A program made the position numbers and the translations under genes. Positions 58,267 through 64,000 of a DNA stretch of 64,000 bases are shown here, piece after piece. The stretch lies in contig NZ_JRVC01000021.1 of NCBI RefSeq assembly GCF_000807925.1, forward strand, positions 41,297-105,296, in the 5' to 3' direction. This stretch comes from Novosphingobium subterraneum. GTDB taxonomy: Bacteria; Pseudomonadota; Alphaproteobacteria; Sphingomonadales; Sphingomonadaceae. The first letter of the stretch is position 1, and each line of letters opens with the position of its first letter. The notes under the pieces were generated by a model. That model had not been told where the DNA came from. It saw only the letters and a program-made list of their open reading frames with translations, and made no database searches.

Positions 58267-59067
58267 GTGACTGCAAGACTCGAAGGACAGGTGGCGCTGC
58301 TGACCGGCGGCGCCACCGGGATCGGCGCGGCGGTCGTCGCCCGCTATCTCGAAGAAGGTGCAAAGGTAGGCGTCCTGGTCAGGGATGCCGCCCAAGCCGA
58401 CTTGGTGCGTACGCGGCATGGCAAAGGAATAGTCGTGGTTGAGGGCGATGTCCGCAACTATTCCGACAACCAGAACGCGGTTGCGGCGACCGTGGCTACC
58501 TTCGGCAAGCTCGACGTGTTTGTCGGCAATGTCGGCATCTGGGATTACATGACCCCGCTGGCGGACATGGATCCGGACAAGCTCTCCGAAACGTTGGACG
58601 AGATTTTTGGGGTCAACGTCAAGGGCTACTTCTTCGGTGCCCGCGCTGCAATCCCGGAACTCAGGAAGACCAAGGGCAGCATCATCTTCACGGCCTCGAC
58701 CTCGAGCTTCTATACCGGCGGCGGTGGCACGCCCTATGTGGCATCGAAGCACGCGGTCCTTGGTCTGATCCGCCAGCTGGCATGGGAACTTACCCCCGAT
58801 GTCAGGGTCAACGGCGTGGCGCCAGGCGGCACCCGAACGCCGCTGGGCGGTACCCATGCGGGTGGAACAGCCGATGTTCACATGGAAGATATGGAAGGGC
58901 TCGACGCGATGATTGCCGGGATGACGCCGCTCGCGCGGATCGCCGAACCGGATGATCACTCCGGCCTCTATGCCTTGCTCGCCTCGCGTCGGGACTCGGC
59001 CTACATGACAGGAACGGTTTTGCTCAGCGACGGTGGAATCGGCGTTGGCAAACGGCCCGGAAGCTGA
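58267..59067 (+). CDS. bphB: cis-Dihydrodiol dehydrogenase (BphB/NahB-like SDR)
   Basis: 266 residues, SDR. The cofactor motif is LTGGATGIGAAVVARYLEEG, the NNAG equivalent FVGNVGIWDYMTPL matches the BphB variant, and the catalytic Ser-Tyr-Lys are in FTASTSSFY and PYVASKHAV. VNVKGYFFGARAAIPEL and VNGVAPGGTRTPLGGTHAGG also fit BphB-type diol dehydrogenases. It aromatises the cis-dihydrodiols formed by ring dioxygenases to catechols. The start is GTG 58267 with GGAGA upstream. It is the last gene before a strong terminator at 59093. Confidence 0.9.
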   Translation: MTARLEGQVALLTGGATGIGAAVVARYLEEGAKVGVLVRDAAQADLVRTRHGKGIVVVEGDVRNYSDNQNAVAATVATFGKLDVFVGNVGIWDYMTPLADMDPDKLSETLDEIFGVNVKGYFFGARAAIPELRKTKGSIIFTASTSSFYTGGGGTPYVASKHAVLGLIRQLAWELTPDVRVNGVAPGGTRTPLGGTHAGGTADVHMEDMEGLDAMIAGMTPLARIAEPDDHSGLYALLASRRDSAYMTGTVLLSDGGIGVGKRPGS

Positions 59068-59092
59068 AGCGGCCGAGATCTCTCCACCCTGG

Positions 59093-59126
59093 CGGGTGCT
59101 TGCTTCGTCAAGCACCCGTCTTTTTT
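59093..59126 (+). terminator. Rho-independent terminator of the meta-cleavage operon
   Basis: CGGGTGCTTG, six loop bases, exact complement CAAGCACCCG, then TC and six T. It lies 25 bases after the bphB stop. This is the cleanest terminator in the window and closes the operon that starts at 48881. Confidence 0.9.
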
Positions 59127-59160
59127 AGTGAGATTGCTGCGATCGAGGTAAGCGGTGTTC

Positions 59161-59330
59161 TCAGGTGTCGGTGGTCCATGGTATCAGCTCACCGAGGGCG
59201 CTCGCTGGATGACCGCTGGCCAGCTTAGCCAGAGTGTCGGTCAGCCACGCGTGCTGGTTGATGCCGGAGATCGTGCAGTTCTCCATCAGCTTGGCGATGA
59301 CCGCGCAGTTGTCGCCGCCGTGGTCTAAAT
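59161..59330 (-). pseudogene. IS66 transposase C-terminal remnant
   Basis: Reading the minus strand back from the TGA at 59161-59163 gives a short tail with GGDNCAVIAKLMENCTISG, INQHAWLTDTLAKLASGHP and LGELIPW. This matches the C-terminal signature of IS66 TnpC, which ends ...L-x-E-L-L-P-W. The rest of the transposase and the element's ends are absent. It marks an old insertion or recombination point between the meta-cleavage operon and pyruvate carboxylase. Confidence 0.78.
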
Positions 59331-59523
59331 CTGCAAACGAGGCGAAACAGGCAATGACAGGTTCCGCTTCAGAGCCAGCTCCGCCGGACCCAAATCCCGC
59401 AAGGATGGACCCAACTCTTGACCGTGGCCCTGGCGTTCAGATCATAACCAATAAATACCCAGGTCAATTCTGAGTGATGAACCTGGGTCAATTCTCAGCG
59501 CTACTCAACACGGCACCAATCCT
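59331..59523. other. Gene-free junction segment with IS-like repeats
   Basis: No gene is recognised here. Two similar 19-base units, TACCCAGGTCAATTCTGAG (59456-59474) and AACCTGGGTCAATTCTCAG (59480-59498), lie 24 bases apart. They resemble the end sequences of IS elements, which I cannot name with certainty. No ribosome site precedes the pyruvate carboxylase ATG at 59524, whose leader is this segment. Confidence 0.5.
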
Positions 59524-62500
59524 ATGAAGAAAATCAACAAATTGCTGGTTGCAAACCGCTCCGAAATCGCAATCCGCGTCTTTCGGGCCGCAACCGAACT
59601 CGATATCAATACTGTCGCGATCTACGCTGATCAGGACAAGCTGTCGCTCCACCGGTTCAAGGCTGATGAGGCCTATTGCCTCGATCCGGCGAAGGGCCCA
59701 ATCCAAGCCTATCTGGCCATTGACGACATCATCGATATTGCGCTCAAGACCAAGGTGGATGCGATTCACCCAGGATATGGCCTACTTTCGGAAAATCCCG
59801 AGTTCGCTGAGGCATGTGATGCTGCGGGTATCGCCTTTATTGGTCCGAAGCCTACAGTGATGCGATCATTGGGTAACAAGGTTTCCGCTCGCGGTATCGC
59901 CATGGCGGCCGGAGTGCCAGTTGTACCTGCGAGCCCTCCACTCCCTGACGACTCCAATGCAATCATGAAGATTGCCCAGTCGATCGGCTTTCCATTGATG
60001 CTGAAGGCAAGCTGGGGTGGCGGTGGACGCGGCATGCGTCCGATCCATGATCCCAGCCAGCTGATCCCCATGGTTATGGAAGGCCGGCGCGAAGCCAAAT
60101 CGGCGTTTGGCAGGGATGAGGTCTATCTTGAGAAGCTTATCGATGATGCACGGCATGTGGAGGTCCAGCTGCTGGGCGATCTCCATGGGAACCTCGTCCA
60201 TCTATTCGAGCGCGATTGCACCATCCAGCGCCGCAACCAGAAGGTAGTCGAGCGCGCTCCGGCGCCATATCTTGATGATGCCCAACGCACTGCAATCTGC
60301 GACGCAGCGCTGAAGATTGGTCGGCATGTCGACTACAGCAATGCCGGCACCGTGGAATTTCTGGTCGATCGATCCACCGGCCAGTTCTACTTTATCGAGG
60401 TCAATCCCCGGATTCAGGTCGAGCATACCATCACTGAGGCCGTCACTGGGCTGGACATCGTGAAGGCTCAAATCAAAGTCGTCGAAGGCGGCCGGATCGG
60501 GTCGGTGCACGAAACAGGGATCCCCAACCAAGCATCGATCCATTTAAATGGCCACGCGATCCAATGCAGGGTGACGACCGAGAACCCTGACAACAACTTC
60601 ATCCCCGACTACGGCCGGATCACCGCCTACCGAGGGGCATTTGGGCCTGGCATCCGAGTGGATGGGGGGACGGCTTATGAAGGTGCGATCGTAACTCGGT
60701 TTTACGATCCGCTCCTCGAGAAGATCATCGCATGGTCGGCTAGCCCTCAGGAGGCGGTCGCACGAATGCTTAGGGCGGTACGCGAGTACCGAGTCCGGGG
60801 CGTTTCAACCAACCTGGCTTTCCTGGAAAACCTGCTCAGCCACGCTGCGTTTCGAAACGCCGATTACAACACCCGGTTCATCGACACGCGACCGGAGTTG
60901 CTCACGGGTCGAATGCGGCGCGACCGAGCCACCAAGCTTTTGACCTACATCGCCGACGTCTCAATCAATGGCCATCCTGACGTGAAAGGAAGGGCTCAGC
61001 CGAGGCCTGACAGCGCAGGCCCACAACCGCTAAATCTGAAGGGACAAATCCAGCCAGGCACCCGGCAACTCCTGGAGGAAATGGGTCCGACTGGTTTTGC
61101 CCGGTGGGTCCGCGCACAAGAGCGCGTACTGGTCACCGATACGACGATGCGGGATGCGCATCAGTCGCTGCTGGCGACACGGATGCGTACCTACGACATG
61201 AAGCGTATCGCACCTGATTACGCCCGGGCATTGCCCAACCTGCTGTCGTTGGAATGCTGGGGCGGCGCGACCTTCGATGTTTCGATGCGCTTCCTGCAGG
61301 AAGATCCCTGGGATCGGATTCAGAGCATTAGGGAAAAGGTCCCGAATGTTCTGACGCAGATGCTGCTCCGCGGGGCAAACGCGGTAGGCTACACCAACTA
61401 TCCCGACAACGTCGTTTGCCGGTTCATTCGTGAAGCTGCCAACGTCATCGATATCTTCAGAGTCTTCGACTGCTTCAACTGGGTCGAAAACATGAGGGTC
61501 GCAATCGACGCCGTTGCAGACTGTGGCAAGGTCGCGGAGGGAGCGATCTGTTACACCGGCAATATCCTTGATCCGGCGAGATCAAAGTTCAGCATTTCGT
61601 ACTACGTCGATCTGGCCAGCCAGCTGGATCGAGCCGGCTGCCATATGCTCGCAATCAAGGACATGGCCGGACTGCTCACGCCGCAGGCGGCTCGGCTGCT
61701 CATTGCTGCGATCAGGGACGTGACCGATCTACCAATTCATCTGCACACACACGACACGTCTGGGGGGGCTGCCGCGACCTTGATCGCGGCGGCCGAGGCA
61801 GGTGTAGACGCGATCGATGCAGCCATGGACAGCCTGTCTGGGCTCACTTCGCAGCCCTGTTTGGGCACAGTTGCTACGGCCCTTAGGTTTGGGGAACGTG
61901 ATCCCGGCCTTGACCCTGGCAGCCTCATGCGGATCAGCACGTACTGGGAACAAGTCCGCGAACAGTACCGGGCGTTCGAGAGTGATCTGAGAAGCGGCGC
62001 CTCAGAGGTTTATTTACATGAGATGCCCGGGGGTCAGTTCACCAACTTGCGCGAGCAAGCACGGGCTCTGGGGCTCGAGACGCGTTGGCACGAGGTCGCG
62101 CAGGCCTATCATGATGCCAACCTGATGTTCGGCGATATCGTCAAGGTGACGCCCTCTTCAAAGGTCGTCGGCGACATGGCACTGATGATGGTTGCGCAGG
62201 ACGTGTCCCCCGACGACATTCTTTCTGGGCGCCGGGAGGTTTCCTTCCCCGCATCGGTGAAGTCCATGCTGAAGGGCGACCTCGGTCAGCCAATGGGTGG
62301 CTTTCCGAAGGACCTTCAGAAGATTGTCCTCAAGGACGAGAAGCCATACACGGAACGCCCGTCCGAACTGCTACCAGCCGCAGACCTTGAGCAGGTTGAA
62401 AGCGTGGCAAAAACGAGCTGCGGTAGGGCACTCAGCTCTTGGGAGCTGGCAAGCTATCTGATGTACCCAGAAATCACGGCTGGCTTCCTGCGGTCGCAGT

Positions 62501-62967
62501 CACGCTATGGACCTGTCTCCAAGCTTCCAACCAGCACGTATTTTTATGGCATGCGTCCTGGAGACCAGATTTCCGTTGAGATCGAGCCTGGCAAGGTGCT
62601 GAATATCGCCCTGATCGCCGTGAGCGAGCTCAATGAGAAGTGCGAGCGAAAGCTGTTCTTTGAGCTCAACGGGCAGCCGCGAACCATAGCGATCGTCGAA
62701 AAAGTAGCCAACATTGGCCGGGTCGACGTCCGCATAGCGGATGAGGCAGACCCAACCCATGTAGCTGCCCCCATGCCCGGCCTCATCTCCTCGATCTGCG
62801 TAAAAGTTGGCGAACCGGTCAAACCGGGTGACAGGCTGATGTCCATCGAAGCCATGAAAATGGAGTCTGCGATCCTGTCGGCGACGGAAGGCGTTGTCTC
62901 GAGCCTCTTCGTAAAGGCAGGCGATCTGGTTGATGCAAAGCAGCTGCTTGGAATCGTTAGCGCTTAG
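59524..62967 (+). CDS. pyc: Pyruvate carboxylase
   Basis: 1147 residues, full length. The biotin carboxylase domain comes first (VANRSEIAIRVFRAATELDI, KASWGGGGRGM ATP loop, FIEVNPRIQVEHTITEAVTG). The carboxyltransferase barrel follows (TDTTMRDAHQSLLATRMRTY, LHTHDTSGG metal site, MPGGQFTNL). The biotinyl domain ends the protein, with K1112 in EAMKMESA. It makes oxaloacetate from pyruvate, replenishing the TCA cycle when growth yields pyruvate and acetyl-CoA. There is no obvious ribosome site or nearby promoter. Its stop codon abuts a xylM fragment on the other strand, showing it was placed here by recombination. Confidence 0.96.
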   Translation: MKKINKLLVANRSEIAIRVFRAATELDINTVAIYADQDKLSLHRFKADEAYCLDPAKGPIQAYLAIDDIIDIALKTKVDAIHPGYGLLSENPEFAEACDAAGIAFIGPKPTVMRSLGNKVSARGIAMAAGVPVVPASPPLPDDSNAIMKIAQSIGFPLMLKASWGGGGRGMRPIHDPSQLIPMVMEGRREAKSAFGRDEVYLEKLIDDARHVEVQLLGDLHGNLVHLFERDCTIQRRNQKVVERAPAPYLDDAQRTAICDAALKIGRHVDYSNAGTVEFLVDRSTGQFYFIEVNPRIQVEHTITEAVTGLDIVKAQIKVVEGGRIGSVHETGIPNQASIHLNGHAIQCRVTTENPDNNFIPDYGRITAYRGAFGPGIRVDGGTAYEGAIVTRFYDPLLEKIIAWSASPQEAVARMLRAVREYRVRGVSTNLAFLENLLSHAAFRNADYNTRFIDTRPELLTGRMRRDRATKLLTYIADVSINGHPDVKGRAQPRPDSAGPQPLNLKGQIQPGTRQLLEEMGPTGFARWVRAQERVLVTDTTMRDAHQSLLATRMRTYDMKRIAPDYARALPNLLSLECWGGATFDVSMRFLQEDPWDRIQSIREKVPNVLTQMLLRGANAVGYTNYPDNVVCRFIREAANVIDIFRVFDCFNWVENMRVAIDAVADCGKVAEGAICYTGNILDPARSKFSISYYVDLASQLDRAGCHMLAIKDMAGLLTPQAARLLIAAIRDVTDLPIHLHTHDTSGGAAATLIAAAEAGVDAIDAAMDSLSGLTSQPCLGTVATALRFGERDPGLDPGSLMRISTYWEQVREQYRAFESDLRSGASEVYLHEMPGGQFTNLREQARALGLETRWHEVAQAYHDANLMFGDIVKVTPSSKVVGDMALMMVAQDVSPDDILSGRREVSFPASVKSMLKGDLGQPMGGFPKDLQKIVLKDEKPYTERPSELLPAADLEQVESVAKTSCGRALSSWELASYLMYPEITAGFLRSQSRYGPVSKLPTSTYFYGMRPGDQISVEIEPGKVLNIALIAVSELNEKCERKLFFELNGQPRTIAIVEKVANIGRVDVRIADEADPTHVAAPMPGLISSICVKVGEPVKPGDRLMSIEAMKMESAILSATEGVVSSLFVKAGDLVDAKQLLGIVSA

Positions 62968-63068
62968 AAGGTCGCCGCGCCCAACCAGACGTAGCTGCCG
63001 CCGAGCAGGAATCCGATAACGCCCGCCAAGGTCATGACCGGAATGAGAAAATAGCGTAGGCCGTCCAT
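62964..63068 (-). pseudogene. xylM: xylM (xylene monooxygenase hydroxylase) 5' remnant
   Basis: A 34-codon frame starting at ATG 63068, preceded by GGGAGAAA, reads MDGLRYFLIPVMTLAGVIGF and ends SYVWLGAATF before a stop formed at the junction. As I recall it, TOL-plasmid XylM begins with a nearly identical run (MDTLRYYLIPV and VWLGAATF), including one membrane helix. Everything after the first 34 residues, including the histidine boxes, is gone; the break lies exactly at the pyruvate carboxylase stop. Too short to function. It indicates that a xylene/toluene methyl-monooxygenase gene once stood here. Confidence 0.75.
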
Positions 63069-63119
63069 CGGATTTCTCCCGAGTTATTCTGTTCTGGCCT
63101 TGCCCGTCGAGGCAAGGGT

Positions 63120-63145
63120 GAGGGCGGCGGCGGGCCGCCGCCCTC
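63120..63145 (-). terminator. GC-rich hairpin after truncated TonB receptor gene
   Basis: A perfect 12-base inverted repeat almost identical to the one at 34700-34725, located just after the receptor stop, so the receptor end and its hairpin were copied together. A smaller hairpin (CCTTGCC with GGCAAGG, 63098-63117) lies next to it. Confidence 0.55.
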
Positions 63146-63157
63146 GGGTATAGGGTC

Positions 63158-63841
63158 TTAATATTTGTAGGCGAGCTTCAGGAACCATTCGCGCGGACGC
63201 GAGAAGCTTGCGGTGGCGGCGCCGCCGATGTCGAGATCGACGTATCCGCCTTGGATGTATCGTTTGTCAGTCAAGTTGGTGACGCCGCCCGTCACGGTGA
63301 AGTGTTCGCTTTTGTCAGTGAATGACGCGCTCGCACCAAAGACGCTATATGCTGGCTGAAACAATTGCGGGCTATTTACCGCATCCTTGAAGGTGCCGCT
63401 TTGATAGGACCAGTCACCACGAAGCGTCAGTTTCCCGGCTTGCCCTTCATAGACATCCGCATTGATAGCTGCCGAAGCTGTCCACTTGGGTACGAAAGCA
63501 AATTTCGAATCCTTGGTAACGGGGGCGGCTGATAAGTCGATGTTGGTGTAATAGGCATCCAGATAACCTACACCAAAGGTCAACTGAACCTGATCGATTG
63601 GAGCCGCTTCGCCCTCGACCTCGAACCCCTTGATCCGGCCGGTGCCCGCATTTCGTACCTTCGGTGCGATTCCCTCATTAACAACGATCTGCATATCGCT
63701 GTAGTCGGACAGGAACGCCGCGATGTTGAGGCGCAGTCGTCGGTTGAAGAATTCGTTTTTGAGGCCAATTTCGTAGGATTCGACGAACTCCGGCGTGAAT
63801 GACGGTGTCGTAATCTCTGCGGGAAAGATGCGCTTGCGGAT
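63158..63841 (-). pseudogene. TonB-dependent receptor, C-terminal fragment truncated by repeat element
   Basis: About 227 codons of barrel, ending FLKLAYKY like the complete receptor at 34738. The blocks EGIAPKVRNAGTGRIKGFEV, FGVGYLDAYY, YSVFGASASFTDKSEHFTVT and NLTDKRYIQGGYVD align throughout. The frame stays open back to about 63841 (KRIFPAEITTPSFTPEFVES). There the homology stops at the first of five 23-base repeats. The plug, signal and most of the barrel are missing. It stood upstream of xylM in the same direction, suggesting a receptor once co-transcribed with a xylene monooxygenase. Confidence 0.85.
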
Positions 63842-63955
63842 TCCGAGGTCATCGCGCGCACTGTTCCGATTTGATCGCGCGCGGCATTCCGAGGTGATCG
63901 CGCGCAGCGTTCCGAGAATTGTCCGCGCAGGATTCCGAGATGATCGCGCGCAGTT
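63841..63955. repeat. Five tandem 23-bp repeats, probable IS21-type element end
   Basis: Units start at 63841, 63864, 63887, 63910 and 63933, each beginning TTCCGA and carrying GATCGCGCGC or a close form. The consensus is TTCCGAGGTGATCGCGCGCA plus three bases. The repeat starts exactly where the receptor gene is cut. Multiple 20-odd-base transposase binding repeats of this kind are typical of IS21-family ends; the transposase genes would lie to the right, outside the window. Confidence 0.7.
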
Positions 63956-64000
63956 TGAGGTGTGGGCAGCCTGATCGTTGGGCCATTTCTCCGGTCGTCA

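Noticed and set aside
56475..58316. 613-codon open frame on the minus strand opposite the aldehyde dehydrogenase at 56730
   Set aside because: It is antisense to a gene with all ALDH motifs, has no recognisable domain and reads as a GC-rich shadow of codon structure.
1..64000. CRISPR arrays, tRNA or rRNA genes
   Set aside because: No direct-repeat/spacer pattern was seen apart from the contiguous 23-base array at 63841, which has no spacers, and no rRNA or tRNA-like segment was noticed by eye. A tRNA scan was not possible.

Overview
The window looks like a catabolic island or megaplasmid segment from a sphingomonad (Novosphingobium/Sphingobium-like alphaproteobacterium). It is GC-rich, with scattered bph, xyl and nah-type gene families in several operons, abundant TonB-dependent receptors, separate oxygenase components and no linked reductase. 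Insertion-sequence remnants and broken genes lie near 24-25 kb and at the right end (59-64 kb). The organism is inferred from gene families and layout only.

Left part. 1-2.8 kb holds a tripartite efflux system: the end of a NodT-type outer-membrane factor, an EmrA-like adaptor and an EmrB-like DHA2 pump. A DMT exporter at 2.9-3.8 kb is divergent from a Rieske dioxygenase alpha/beta pair, a zinc alcohol dehydrogenase and pyruvate phosphate dikinase (3.9-9.7 kb). At 9.8-16.9 kb lies an unassigned module: a DHDPS/NAL-type lyase, two ketopantoate-reductase homologues, a tartrate/D-malate-type dehydrogenase, a DUF1330-like protein, a BphX-like membrane protein, a luciferase-like FMN monooxygenase and a membrane desaturase. 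An IclR regulator follows at 17.1 kb. Then come an MFS transporter, a CaiB-type CoA transferase, an HpaI-type aldolase, an HpaH-type hydratase and an MhpC-type hydrolase (18-23 kb), followed by a decayed SDR/acyl-CoA dehydrogenase pair.

Middle part. A minus-strand operon (33.0 to 25.2 kb) encodes UbiX, a Tat-exported unknown, a p-cresol methylhydroxylase/vanillyl-alcohol-oxidase-like flavoprotein, an aldehyde dehydrogenase, UbiD, a VdcD-type small subunit, a second divergent VAO-family flavoprotein and a lipoprotein cytochrome c. It reads as a route from para-alkyl or para-hydroxymethyl phenols, through aldehyde and acid, to a decarboxylated phenol. A second minus-strand block (43.2 to 33.1 kb) encodes a BphC-type extradiol dioxygenase, a Rieske ferredoxin, a dioxygenase beta/alpha pair, a NahD-type isomerase, two TonB receptors and an aldehyde dehydrogenase.

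Right part. On the plus strand, 43.4-48.7 kb carries two more dioxygenase pairs around a PdxA/TphB-type dehydrogenase, then a BphK-type GST. 48.9-59.1 kb is a complete catechol meta-cleavage operon (hydrolase, catechol 2,3-dioxygenase, semialdehyde dehydrogenase, hydratase, acylating acetaldehyde dehydrogenase, aldolase, oxalocrotonate decarboxylase and tautomerase, XylT-type ferredoxin) plus an aldehyde dehydrogenase and a BphB-type diol dehydrogenase, closed by a strong terminator. After an IS66 remnant comes pyruvate carboxylase. Its stop codon abuts a relic of xylM (xylene monooxygenase N-terminus), followed by the 3' part of a TonB receptor cut by five tandem 23-bp repeats that look like an IS21-type end.

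How the parts fit. Transporters bring substrates in; flavoprotein, dehydrogenase and decarboxylase steps trim side chains; Rieske oxygenases and diol dehydrogenases make catechols; extradiol cleavage and the lower pathways yield pyruvate and acetyl-CoA. PPDK and pyruvate carboxylase can feed pyruvate into gluconeogenesis and anaplerosis. A recurring ATTGTGCAA-like motif lies in at least six intergenic regions that start these operons, including the one next to the IclR gene, suggesting one regulon.
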